From assembly GCF_015207005.2 (NCBI RefSeq), contig NZ_JADEXS020000001.1, forward strand, positions 3,224,001-3,288,000: 64,000 bases of DNA, written 5' to 3'. Of the stretch, positions 16,377 through 25,599 are shown piece by piece (positions within the stretch are counted from its first letter, which is position 1; every line of letters begins with the position of its first letter). The notes beneath the pieces were generated by a model that saw only the letters and a program-made list of their open reading frames with translations, was not told where the DNA came from and made no database searches. The stretch is from Desmonostoc muscorum LEGE 12446. GTDB lineage: Bacteria; Cyanobacteriota; Cyanobacteriia; Cyanobacteriales; Nostocaceae. Both the position numbers and the translations under genes were made by a program.

Positions 16377-17039
16377 ATGACTAGCGAGAAAACTACAGAA
16401 TTGCCGCTGTGGGTACAAGATAGAGATATAGTTATTGCTCATGATGAAGAAGTACAGTGGCGAGAAGGAAAACGTCCAAATTATTCAGGCACTAATGAAG
16501 TTCTTCATCAAGAGAGAAAATTTCACCATCCCGAAGGTTCTTTAGAAGCGATCGCTCAAAATTTAGTCCGCACTTTTGAAATGGAAGCTTCTCATAAATC
16601 TAATCCCCAACAATGGCTTTCCATTGTTGCTGATAAGTTTAAAATGAGTAGCAATGGTGGAGAACAATACACTGCCCAAGAAGTTGCAGAACAAGGTACT
16701 TATAACTTATTTCTTGGTGAAAGTGAGCAGTATAGCTCCAAATCCGAAACCTTTGAATCTTCATTTGAACTTTTTCATACAGCTTTTCCTAATGGCTTTC
16801 TTTGGGAATTAACAGAAGTGCTTTCTGGACCGCCTAATGTTAGCTTTAAGTGGCGACATTGGGGGACATTTAATGGTTCCTATAAAGACTATACACCTAC
16901 AGGAGAAACAGTAGAAATGGTAGGAGTTAGTATTGCTCGTGTCACTGATGATTTGAAGATTGAGTCTTTGGAGCATTATTTTGATAACAATGCTTTTCTG
17001 CAAAAATTAACCAGTGGTGGTTGTCCTTTCCATTCCTAA
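16377..17039 (+). CDS. SnoaL-like / ester-cyclase-fold protein
   Basis: This 220-residue soluble protein is of unassigned function. The C-terminal two thirds look like an NTF2/SnoaL-like fold: F-E-S-S-F-E-L-F-H-T-A-F-P, then an aromatic-rich W-R-H-W-G-T-F-N-G segment, then V-E-M-V-G-V-S-I-A-R-V and a closing L-E-H-Y-F-D-N-N-A-F-L. It ends in G-G-C-P-F-H-S. Proteins of this fold are cyclases, isomerases or scaffolds; no catalytic residue can be assigned. It is flanked by repeat-rich DNA on both sides and probably transcribed alone. Confidence 0.6.
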   Translation: MTSEKTTELPLWVQDRDIVIAHDEEVQWREGKRPNYSGTNEVLHQERKFHHPEGSLEAIAQNLVRTFEMEASHKSNPQQWLSIVADKFKMSSNGGEQYTAQEVAEQGTYNLFLGESEQYSSKSETFESSFELFHTAFPNGFLWELTEVLSGPPNVSFKWRHWGTFNGSYKDYTPTGETVEMVGVSIARVTDDLKIESLEHYFDNNAFLQKLTSGGCPFHS

Positions 17040-17529
17040 AATCAGTAGATCTAGTGTGCGTTATGCCGTAGGCTCATACCATTTCACTAAAACCCTGATA
17101 CATATAGATTTCGCGTAGGGAACATGGCTGTGCCCCTACCCGTGTACTTAGGGACTTCCAACTAAAAAAATATTCCATCACTGTGAAGGCAGGGGGCAGG
17201 GGGCAGAGGGCAGGGGGAAAGAACAGTGCCGTTGAGTCCAGAAATTGGAATAATTTATTTTTTGGAGTTCCCTTACAGCGTTTTTCATTTATTTGAACCA
17301 CAATCCCCTGTAGGGGCGCACAGCTGTGCGCCCCTACAACGTGGTCTATTTACCTGAAAATAGCTGTAATTTACCTGAAATACGCTGTCCCCGCATTTCT
17401 CACAAGCGGTGCGTAGCTTGCCGCCGTAGGCATCGCCATAAAAAATTATTACATTAAGTGATTACCCTGAGTTTGAGCGCTTATTTGACCGCTTATTATC
17501 AGGTGTTGATACATAATTAGAATAAGCAA
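17040..17529. other. Repeat-filled intergenic region upstream of effector-receptor pair
   Basis: No gene. It holds a partial copy (about 17077-17140) of the ATACCATTTCACTAAAA repeat found complete at 49683-49786, a full ACAGC...GCTGT repeat at 17275-17367, and a GCGGTGCGTAGC/GCCGTAGGCATCGCC palindromic repeat at about 17405-17440. The promoter of the pair at 17530-23069 must lie in the last 90 bases. Confidence 0.75.
17275..17367. repeat. MITE-like repeat, family A, full copy
   Basis: The ends ACAGCGTTTTTCA and TGAAAATAGCTGT form an imperfect terminal inverted repeat; the centre is the palindrome GTAGGGGCGCACAG/CTGTGCGCCCCTAC. A related full copy lies at 27841-27931. Confidence 0.8.
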
Positions 17530-17979
17530 ATGGATATAATAACTTTGACTACTTTCCTGACTCCTTTTTTACCGTACTTACTGAAAGCAGGAGAGAAAGC
17601 AGCCGAAGAAGCTGGTAAGAAACTGGGTGAAGGGTTTGGGGCTAATGCCTGGGAAAAAGCTAAAGCTTTGTGGAGTAAGCTGCAACCAAAAGTAGATACA
17701 AAGCCAATGGCAAAAGGTGCAGCAGAAGAATTGGCTAATTTTCCTAATGATGCAGATGCCAAAGAAACACTCCAGAAACAATTCAAGAAATTTCTGGATG
17801 AAGATAAAAATTTATATGCTGAGATTGCCCGTTTAATGCAAGAAAATTCCGAAGCAATTTCTCAGGTTGTTAATACTTTTAATCAAACAATATCTGGCGA
17901 TGACAACGCAGTGCAAAACATTGCGGGTAATGGTAATAAGGCGATTACAAAAGTAGAAGGTGGTGCAACTATCAATTAG
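17530..17979 (+). CDS. Putative membrane-active effector with C-terminal amyloid-type motif
   Basis: I know no exact family for this 149-residue protein. Residues 4-19 are a hydrophobic helix with prolines (L-T-T-F-L-T-P-F-L-P-Y-L-L), followed by a charged helical domain (20-110: G-E-K-A-A-E-E-A-G-K-K-L-G, then W-E-K-A-K-A-L-W). This resembles the all-helical N-terminal domains (Bell/HeLo-like) proposed to perforate membranes. Residues 117-149 are N/G-rich: F-N-Q-T-I-S-G, then A-V-Q-N-I-A-G-N-G-N. This tail aligns without gaps with residues 81-113 of the next protein (19 of 33 identical by my count). The gene lies 32 nt before that receptor and is probably cotranscribed. By analogy with bacterial NLR-associated amyloid signalling, the receptor would nucleate this effector; that is inference. 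Confidence 0.75.
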   Translation: MDIITLTTFLTPFLPYLLKAGEKAAEEAGKKLGEGFGANAWEKAKALWSKLQPKVDTKPMAKGAAEELANFPNDADAKETLQKQFKKFLDEDKNLYAEIARLMQENSEAISQVVNTFNQTISGDDNAVQNIAGNGNKAITKVEGGATIN

Positions 17980-18011
17980 TCAGAAAACCAAAATAATAGG
18001 AAGTTAAAACT

Positions 18012-21000
18012 GTGCAGAAAAGAAGCCTGAGAAGGTTATGGAGGCAAATAATACTTTTTTTGTCTAAATTAGCTGGCTTTTTGAGAGGGAATCATCGGAG
18101 ATTAAAGCGTCGGCGACATCCACTTAGAGATGAAGTTGCTCAAAATAATTTAGATAGACAAATTCCGTCTCAGGCTGAAAAACCAATTTTAGGTAACGTA
18201 GAAAATAATGAAACTTCTGTAACCAGTTTAAATCCTGATATTAAATCTCAGTTTAAACAAACAATTTCAGGTAACGAAAATGTTGTTCAAAACGTTGAAG
18301 GCAACAACAATATTATTGTAGGTCGGGTAGAAGGTAGTCTCACTATTAATTATCGTCGCCCAATTGACAGACCTTTTCAAGCACCGAGTTTACCTGCCAA
18401 TTTTGTCGATCGCCCCCAAGTTACTATAGAAATTAAAGCTCGTCTACTGGCAAATACATCTAATACTGGTGCTTTGTTCATCAGTGCAATTCACGGTTTA
18501 GGTGGCATTGGCAAGACAACTTTAGTGACTGCCCTTGCTCATGATGAAGATATCCAAAAACGTTTCTCTGGTGGTGTGCTTTGGGCAACTTTGGGACAGG
18601 AACCAGATATTCTGGCGCTGCTGAGTAGCTGGGTGCAAGCATTGGGAGACTATGAATTCCGTGCCATTAATATAGAAGCAACCTCAGCCCATTTACGAAG
18701 TTTACTACATGATAAGGCAGTTTTACTGGTAGTTGATGATGCTTGGGAACCAGATAAAGTTAAACCATTTCTGGTAGCAAGTTCCCAATCCCAGCTATTA
18801 ATCACTTCGCGGCGAGCTGATGTGGCTGATAGTGTTGGTGCTTATTTGCAACAATTGAATTTGATGACGCCGGCAGAATCTCTGGAATTACTTTCTAAGT
18901 CTTTAGAACGAGAAATAGAAGAAGTAGAAAAACAAGAGGCTTTGAGAGTAGCCGAGACTGTGGGATACCTACCCATTGCCCTGAATTTGGTAGCAGCAAG
19001 AGTTAAATGGGGAATTACATGGGTGAAGCTGGAAGCGGCTTTGAAACAAGAGGTTGCAAACTTAAAAGTTTTATACGGGGCGCGTCAAGAAAACTCTTTA
19101 GAAGCAACCTTTAATTTAAGCCTGAAAGCTTTGCGAGACTATGACGAACAAGCTTGGGAAAATTTTATTTGGTTGGGAGTTTTGCCAGAAGATGTAACAA
19201 TAGCCGCACCAATGGCAGTTACATTATGGGATATGGAATCCCAGGATGAAGCTGATGAGCGTTTAGAGCTACTTTGGAATGATGCCTTACTTCAATCTGA
19301 TTCGCCTGTATTTGTTGGGAGTGTTGAGTGGAAAGGCTACAAGATACACGATTTATTGCATGATGTAGCTCGCGATCGATTAATTAAATCTGTGCCTATG
19401 GGAATGGGGTTTAATTTACTCGATGCTCACAGTCAACTACTGGAACAATATCGGCAAAAAACACAAAAAGACCTTTGGCATACTCTACTCAATGATGGTT
19501 ACATTCATCAAAATTTAGTTTGGCATTTAGAAAAGGCTGAACGGATAGAAGAAATTCACTCCTTATTGCGGGAGGAGTCGGGAACAGGAAACAATGGCTG
19601 GCATGAAGCGCGCGAGAAAGTGGGACAAACTGGGGGTTACATCACAGATATTTCTCGTGCTTGGGAATTAGCAGAAGCGAATTGGCATGAGTCAACACTG
19701 GATCGAGTGGTAGGTTTACAGTGTCGCTATGCTTTGATTACGGCTTCGCTAAATAGTTTGGCAGCTAATTTACCAGCAGTTTTGCTGGTGGCGTTAGTCA
19801 AAAACAATATCTGGACTCCTGAACAAGGACTAGCTTACGCCCTGCAAAAACCAGAACCAAAGGAGAAAGTAGAAGCCGTTACTGAGTTAATCAACTATTT
19901 GCCAGCAAATTTAGAAAAACTAGCACTGTCAGAAGCACTCACCATCGCTAGGACGATTCAGGATGAGAAGTATTGGGCCGATGTCCTGAGAGCATTAGCC
20001 GAGAAACTACCAGAGTTGTTAAAAGAAGCACTTACAGCCGCTAGGGCAATTCATGATGATAGCGCTCGCGCCGCAGCCCTCAGAGCATTAGCCCAGAAAC
20101 TACCAGAGTTGTTAAAAGAAGCACTTACAGCCGCTATGGGGATTGAGTCTGAGAGCGCTCGCGCCCAAGCCTTGAGTGCATTAGTAGATAAACTACCAGT
20201 AGAATTGTTAAAAGAAGCACTCACAGCCGCAACGGCGATTCACGACGACTGGTATTGCGCCCAAATCCTGAGTCAAATAGCCGAGAAACTACCACCCGAT
20301 TTGTTGCCAGAAGCACTCACCGCTGCTAGGGCGATTCAGGATGAGCAGTTTCGCGTCCCAGTGCTGATTGCATTAACAGCCGAGAAACTACCACCCGATT
20401 TGTTGCCAGAAGCACTCACCGCTGCTAGGGCGATTCAGGATGAGCAGTTTCGCACCCAAGCACTGATAGCATTAGCCCAGAGATTACCAGAATTGTTGCC
20501 TGAAGCGATCGCCATCTTGAGGGCGATTCCGGAGGATAGGTATCGCGTCGATGTCCTGAGTGCAATAGCCCAGAATCTACCACCCGATTTGTTGCTAAAA
20601 GTACTTACTGCTGTGAGGCTAGAACAGGCTCCGCCGCTTCGCACCCAAGCCCTAAGTGCAATAACCGAGAAATTACCACCAGAGTTATTATCAGAGGCAC
20701 TCACCGCTGTAAAGTCGATTCAGGATGAGTGGTATCACGCCGATGCCCTAAGTGCATTAGCCAAAAAACTATCAGCAGAGTTGTTAAAAGAAGCACTTGC
20801 CACTGCTAGGGCGATTCAGTCTGCACAGTTTCGCGCCCAAGCCTTGAGTGCATTAGCTGAAAAACTACCAGAGTTGTTGCCAGAAGTATTCACCGCTGCT
20901 AGGGCGATTGAGAATGAGTATTATCGCACCCCACTCCTGAGAGCATTAGCCGAAAAACTACCAGCAGAGTTGTTAAAAGAAGCTCTCGCTGCTGCTAGGG

Positions 21001-23069
21001 CGATTCAGGATAAGAAGTATCGTGCTGATACCCTAAGTGCATTAGTTGAGAAACTACCAGAGTTGTTGCCAGAAGCAATCACCGCCTTGAAGGCGATTCA
21101 GGATGAGCAGTATCGTGCTGATGCCCTAACAGCATTAGTTGAGAAACTGCCACCAGAGTTGTTGCCAGAAGCAATCACCGCCTTGAAGGCGATTCAGGAT
21201 GAGCAGTATCGTGCCGATGCCCTGAGTGCAATAGCCCAGAATCTACCACCAGAATTGTTGCTAGAAGCAATAACCGCCGCTAGGGCAATTAAATATGAGA
21301 GCGATCGCGGCAATACCCTCAAAGCATTAACAGATAAACTACCACCAGAGTTATTGCCAGAAGCACTCAGCGCCGCTAGGGCAATTCAGGATGAGGAATA
21401 TCGCGCTGATGCCCTGAGTGCATTAGCCGGGAAACTACCACCAGAGTTATTGCCAGAAGCACTCAGCGCCGCTAGGGCAATTCAGGATGAGCAGTATCGC
21501 GCCGATGCCCTGAGTGCATTAGCCGGGAAACTACCACCAGAGTTATTGCCAGAAGCACTCAGCGCCGCTAGGGCAATTCAGGATGAGTTGTATCGCGTCC
21601 AGTCCCTAAGTGCATTAGCATTAGCTGCAAAGCTACCACCAGAGTTGTTATCAGAAGCACTCATCGCCTTGAAAGCAATTCAGGATGAGTGGTTTCGTAT
21701 CTATGTTCTGATAGCATTAGCCGAGAAACTACCAGCAGAGTTGTTAAAAGAAGTACTCACCGCCGCTATGGGGATTGAGTCTGAGCAGTATCGTGCCGAT
21801 GCCCTCACAGCATTAGCCGAGAAACTACCAGCAGAGTTGTTAAAAGAAGTACTCACCGCCGCTATGGGGATTGAGTCTGAGGAGTATCGCACCAAAGTCC
21901 TAATAGCATTAGCTGAAAAACTACCACCAAAGTTGTTAAAAGAAGTACTCACCGCCGCTATGGGGATTGAGTCTGAGCAGTATCGCACTGATGTGCTGAG
22001 AGTATTAGCCGAGAAACTACCACCAGAGGTCTTGCCAGAAGTACTTACCACCGCCAGAGAAGTTCAGGATGAGTTTTATCGCGCCCAAGTTTTGAGTGCA
22101 TTGATCAAGAGACTACCACCAGAGGTATTGCCAGAAGTACTCAGCACCGCCAGAGAAATTCAGTCTGAGGAGTATCGCACCAAAGTCCTAATAGCATTAG
22201 CTGAAAAACTACCACCAAAGTTGTTAAAAGAAGTACTCACCGCCGCTATGGGGATTGAGTCTGAGCAGTATCGCACTGATGTGCTGAGAGTATTAGCCGA
22301 GAAACTACCACCAGAGGTCTTGCCAGAAGTACTTACCACCGCCAGAGAAGTTCAGGATGAGTTTTATCGCGCCCAAGTTTTGAGTGCATTGATCAAGAGA
22401 CTACCACCAGAGGTATTGCCAGAAGTACTCAGCACCGCCAGAGAAATTCAGGATGAGTTTTATCGCGCCCAAGTCCTGATTCCATTAGCTGAGAAAGTAG
22501 CACTAGAGGTATTGCCAGAAGTACTCAGCACCGCCAGAGAAATTCAGGATGAGTTTTATCGCGCCCAAGTCCTGATTCCATTAGCTGAGAAAGTAGCACT
22601 AGAGGTATTGCCAGAAGTACTCAGCACCGCCAGAGAAATTCAAAACGAGTTTTATCGCGCCCAAGTCCTGATTCCACTAGCCAAGAAACTACCAGAGTTG
22701 TTAAAAGAAGCACTCACCACTACTAGGGCAATTGAGTCTGAGGAGTCTCGCGTCCAAGTCCTGATAGCATTAGCTGAGAAACTACCACCAGAGTTGTTAA
22801 AAGAAGCACTCACCGCTGCTAGGGCGATTGAGTCTGAGAAGTCTCGTGTCCAAGCCCTCATAGCATTAGCTTCCGGTTGTTCACCAATACTATCTGCGGA
22901 CATTTTCCCCTTCTGGCAAGATGTCCTGCATGAGCTGTCCCTTCACACTCGCTCTATCTTGCTACCAGATATCGAGGCATTGTTTCCAGTTATCTTTGCG
23001 TTGGGTGGTGAAAATGCAACAGCAGAAGTTGCGCGTGGAATTGTGGATGTGGGGCGATGGTGGCGGTAA
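18012..23069 (+). CDS. NLR-like NB-ARC/STAND receptor with amyloid motif and ~30 hypervariable 32-residue repeats
   Basis: The protein has 1685 residues and a GTG start with AGGA upstream. Order: basic amphipathic segment (1-35); N/G-rich motif (81-113) like the tail of the preceding protein; NB-ARC NTPase from about 130 with H-G-L-G-G-I-G-K-T-T (161-170), Walker B V-L-L-V-V-D-D-A-W (237-245), L-L-I-T-S-R-R and Y-L-P-I-A-L; a winged-helix region ending in K-I-H-D-L-L-H-D (MHD-like); a helical linker; then about 30 tandem 32-residue helical repeats (about 650-1620) with consensus Y-R-x-x-x-L-x-A-L-A-E-K-L-P followed by P-E-L-L-P-E-A-L-T-A-A-R-A-I-Q. A distinct 65-residue C-terminal cap follows. 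STAND proteins are ATP switches that oligomerise on ligand binding; the repeats would be the sensor. It probably works with the 17530 gene in immunity or cell death. Confidence 0.88.
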   Translation: MQKRSLRRLWRQIILFLSKLAGFLRGNHRRLKRRRHPLRDEVAQNNLDRQIPSQAEKPILGNVENNETSVTSLNPDIKSQFKQTISGNENVVQNVEGNNNIIVGRVEGSLTINYRRPIDRPFQAPSLPANFVDRPQVTIEIKARLLANTSNTGALFISAIHGLGGIGKTTLVTALAHDEDIQKRFSGGVLWATLGQEPDILALLSSWVQALGDYEFRAINIEATSAHLRSLLHDKAVLLVVDDAWEPDKVKPFLVASSQSQLLITSRRADVADSVGAYLQQLNLMTPAESLELLSKSLEREIEEVEKQEALRVAETVGYLPIALNLVAARVKWGITWVKLEAALKQEVANLKVLYGARQENSLEATFNLSLKALRDYDEQAWENFIWLGVLPEDVTIAAPMAVTLWDMESQDEADERLELLWNDALLQSDSPVFVGSVEWKGYKIHDLLHDVARDRLIKSVPMGMGFNLLDAHSQLLEQYRQKTQKDLWHTLLNDGYIHQNLVWHLEKAERIEEIHSLLREESGTGNNGWHEAREKVGQTGGYITDISRAWELAEANWHESTLDRVVGLQCRYALITASLNSLAANLPAVLLVALVKNNIWTPEQGLAYALQKPEPKEKVEAVTELINYLPANLEKLALSEALTIARTIQDEKYWADVLRALAEKLPELLKEALTAARAIHDDSARAAALRALAQKLPELLKEALTAAMGIESESARAQALSALVDKLPVELLKEALTAATAIHDDWYCAQILSQIAEKLPPDLLPEALTAARAIQDEQFRVPVLIALTAEKLPPDLLPEALTAARAIQDEQFRTQALIALAQRLPELLPEAIAILRAIPEDRYRVDVLSAIAQNLPPDLLLKVLTAVRLEQAPPLRTQALSAITEKLPPELLSEALTAVKSIQDEWYHADALSALAKKLSAELLKEALATARAIQSAQFRAQALSALAEKLPELLPEVFTAARAIENEYYRTPLLRALAEKLPAELLKEALAAARAIQDKKYRADTLSALVEKLPELLPEAITALKAIQDEQYRADALTALVEKLPPELLPEAITALKAIQDEQYRADALSAIAQNLPPELLLEAITAARAIKYESDRGNTLKALTDKLPPELLPEALSAARAIQDEEYRADALSALAGKLPPELLPEALSAARAIQDEQYRADALSALAGKLPPELLPEALSAARAIQDELYRVQSLSALALAAKLPPELLSEALIALKAIQDEWFRIYVLIALAEKLPAELLKEVLTAAMGIESEQYRADALTALAEKLPAELLKEVLTAAMGIESEEYRTKVLIALAEKLPPKLLKEVLTAAMGIESEQYRTDVLRVLAEKLPPEVLPEVLTTAREVQDEFYRAQVLSALIKRLPPEVLPEVLSTAREIQSEEYRTKVLIALAEKLPPKLLKEVLTAAMGIESEQYRTDVLRVLAEKLPPEVLPEVLTTAREVQDEFYRAQVLSALIKRLPPEVLPEVLSTAREIQDEFYRAQVLIPLAEKVALEVLPEVLSTAREIQDEFYRAQVLIPLAEKVALEVLPEVLSTAREIQNEFYRAQVLIPLAKKLPELLKEALTTTRAIESEESRVQVLIALAEKLPPELLKEALTAARAIESEKSRVQALIALASGCSPILSADIFPFWQDVLHELSLHTRSILLPDIEALFPVIFALGGENATAEVARGIVDVGRWWR
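19970..22870 (+). repeat. Array of ~30 coding 96-bp tandem repeats
   Basis: The period is exactly 96 bp (32 codons) through most of the array. Units at 21874-22161 (three units, 288 bp) are duplicated without visible change at 22162-22449. The unit at 22451-22546 is repeated identically at 22547-22642. Older units on the left diverge more and a few contain indels of one to three codons. Confidence 0.93.
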
Positions 23070-23142
23070 TTTAATCCCTCTCCTAAGAAACCAGATTTTC
23101 TGAGAAGAGGGATTACAGGCAGAATCCCAAGCTGGCAATTAA

Positions 23143-25599
23143 TTATGGTATTACTGTTTGCACAGTAGTAGCTGCTGTATTAACTGGAGGTGTAAACCCA
23201 GCGAGTTTACCCAACTTCTGGGGTACAAAGTCCGTTTCTTTGCTACCTTGAACCTCAGACAAGTAGCAATCTCGCACCGCCAACAACAAGCCTTTAATGG
23301 CATCTTGTTTGCCTGTTTTGACTAAATCATCTGCCTTTTTGAAAAAATGCGATCGCCATTTGCCATCGTTATTCCCATATAATTCGATTAAATACCAACC
23401 TGCAAGATACTCAGCCAAAGGGTCAAGACAGAAACGGATTCTGTCTTTGGCAGAACCGATAGTTTGAATCAGGTGCAGGCGCTTTTCCAGATAATCGAGG
23501 TGTGCTTCGGGGTCATCAATACCCAAATTTGCTAGTGCAACAATAGCATCGCCACGCTTGGTGGTTCCTGGTTGATAATTTTGCTGCAAGCATTCCCAGG
23601 CTATGCTTTTGGCATCTTGATGAACAGTGCGATCGTCAAATTGCTCGTCTGTAACATCACGATTGAGTTCATTAATATAACCCAGCATCAAATTCGGAAT
23701 ATTCTCTGGCAATGCAGAAATATTAGATGCAACCTCTTTACTTGCGATTAACTGTTCAGCATAAAGTTTAGCCAGCAAAACAGTGATATTATTTTGACCG
23801 ACCATGAGAGAAAGGCGGTTACAAGCGTCAAAAAATTCTTGATCGGTAAAGCGATCGCGTTTACCTCGCTGCATCAGATAAGCTTCCATAAAGGACGATA
23901 GTTTATTAGCCTCAATCCGCAAAGGTTTAATTATCGTCTTATTAACACGTCCCAGCTTTTCTTCAATTCGGGAAGTCATCACCAACGCATTCACCGGAAA
24001 CTCTGGTGACTCCGGTTCAATTGCTTCTCGTGTAGTGGCATTCATTTCTGAGAAACGGTCTACAATTACTAAAATGCGTTTCTTTCTTAACAAACGTAAC
24101 AGTAACTCTTGACAAATTGGCTCTGGTTCATCAATTAAAGCTTGCAACTGTCCTCTGATGGCTTCTAAAAGCGGCGACTTACCTTCTGTTACCCGAAATT
24201 CTTCTTCCAACAGCACTGGTAACATTAGATGTTTGCAGAGTCGTTGATCTTGGACTTCTGCCATTGCCCACCCAGCAATTTGACACGCTAAACTCGTTTT
24301 ACCTACACCCCCTTCACCGTTGATGACAAGGCAGCTACGTTGTTTATCGAAAGTTGAGCGCAAATTCTCACTCATAAGTTGGGGAACTGTTGTACCATCC
24401 AAAACAACAGGAATGGGAATGTAACAGGCGCGACTGCTAACTGTATCCTTTTTAGGAAATTGTTCGCGGGCTGCTTTGATGTATTTACTTACCCAAGCAT
24501 CTAATACTCTGGGATGGTAATGAAACCAGCCAACAAATAGCACATATCGCAGAGGTACATTAACACTGATAAATGGTAGAGAAAAGTCTGTGTAGGGTTT
24601 GAGGGCGTTGTTAATTTTCAACAACCATAAAGGGGCTACCCGCAAGAGAATTAACCACACAGCAGGCAATAAGATAACGTAGGCGGCAATTCCCAAGAGT
24701 AATTTATGACCAAATAGCCATTCCAAAACTCTATCAAAGAGGCGAGTTTCTTTTTCTGCTTTTAGGGCATTCAGAGGGCGACGTATCAGCCTAATGTCCG
24801 TCTCTGTGAATTTATCTTTGTATTCTTGGATGGTTGTCAATACCTGGTCAAAATCTAAGATGACTTTCTGCAACTTGGAAGTAGGTAAAGCGTTTGCTTT
24901 GTCCTGAAAGCCTGCTGCGATTCCTCCCAAACCTTTGATAGCACCTAGACGCACGTAAGACAGATTATCATTCAACAGAGCAATTAAATTCGGGACAGCG
25001 GATGCAGCTTCTGTACCCATTGCACCCAGAGCGTAGGCAGCATTGTAACGTACTGTGGGGTTATTATCTTTTAAGGCAGCAGTTAGTACTGGGACAGCTA
25101 CTTTTGCTTCAACACCAATTTTCCTGAGTGCAGAAGGAACATAAATCCGAACGTATTGTTCCTTGTCTTGTAATGCTGCCATCAAGGATGGAACTGCTGC
25201 CTTTGCTGCTGTACCAATATTTCCTAAAGCTAAGGTGGCGTACAGACGGACTTGTGCATCCTCATCTTGCAATGCCGCAGTTAAAGCCGAAACAGCTGGT
25301 GCTGCTTCTGCACCCAAATCTCCTAAAACCGAAGCGGCGTGCCAGCGAAGATTAGTATCCTGATTTTTCAAAGCTTCAATCAGAGATGGCACTGCTGGCG
25401 AACCGATATTAACTAATGCGTCTGCGGCAATGCTACGGATGTGAGCATCGTTATCTATCAGCTTCTCAATCAGGGGAGCAATTTTGCTGTCAGTAGTGAC
25501 TTGCGCCCAACCATTGCCTGTCCATACTAGGAACAGTGTCAGGCATAAGACAACCACCTTGAGGGCAGTCTGTAATACTTGTCTGGTGTGCTTCGTCAT
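23143..25599 (-). CDS. Membrane-anchored HEAT-repeat NACHT NTPase
   Basis: The protein has about 818 residues from ATG 25599; a GTG at 25617 is an alternative. It begins with a signal-peptide-like segment (V-V-V-L-C-L-T-L-F-L-V-W-T-G-N-G-W-A-Q), then five to six HEAT/PBS-type repeats (about 45-240; P-A-V-P-x-L-x-x-A-L-x-D motifs), a linker, one or two TM helices (about 295-330), and a NACHT-type ATPase with N-G-E-G-G-V-G-K-T-S (Walker A) and I-L-V-I-V-D-R-F-S-E (Walker B). The predicted topology puts the HEAT repeats outside the cytoplasm and the NTPase inside, so an envelope or lumenal signal could be coupled to a STAND switch. It is convergent with the NB-ARC gene, 73 bp apart. Confidence 0.8.
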   Translation of the reverse strand: MTKHTRQVLQTALKVVVLCLTLFLVWTGNGWAQVTTDSKIAPLIEKLIDNDAHIRSIAADALVNIGSPAVPSLIEALKNQDTNLRWHAASVLGDLGAEAAPAVSALTAALQDEDAQVRLYATLALGNIGTAAKAAVPSLMAALQDKEQYVRIYVPSALRKIGVEAKVAVPVLTAALKDNNPTVRYNAAYALGAMGTEAASAVPNLIALLNDNLSYVRLGAIKGLGGIAAGFQDKANALPTSKLQKVILDFDQVLTTIQEYKDKFTETDIRLIRRPLNALKAEKETRLFDRVLEWLFGHKLLLGIAAYVILLPAVWLILLRVAPLWLLKINNALKPYTDFSLPFISVNVPLRYVLFVGWFHYHPRVLDAWVSKYIKAAREQFPKKDTVSSRACYIPIPVVLDGTTVPQLMSENLRSTFDKQRSCLVINGEGGVGKTSLACQIAGWAMAEVQDQRLCKHLMLPVLLEEEFRVTEGKSPLLEAIRGQLQALIDEPEPICQELLLRLLRKKRILVIVDRFSEMNATTREAIEPESPEFPVNALVMTSRIEEKLGRVNKTIIKPLRIEANKLSSFMEAYLMQRGKRDRFTDQEFFDACNRLSLMVGQNNITVLLAKLYAEQLIASKEVASNISALPENIPNLMLGYINELNRDVTDEQFDDRTVHQDAKSIAWECLQQNYQPGTTKRGDAIVALANLGIDDPEAHLDYLEKRLHLIQTIGSAKDRIRFCLDPLAEYLAGWYLIELYGNNDGKWRSHFFKKADDLVKTGKQDAIKGLLLAVRDCYLSEVQGSKETDFVPQKLGKLAGFTPPVNTAATTVQTVIP

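Noticed and set aside
19970..22900. Reverse-strand frames inside the receptor repeat array
   Set aside because: They are shadows created by the repetitive codon pattern of the real gene.
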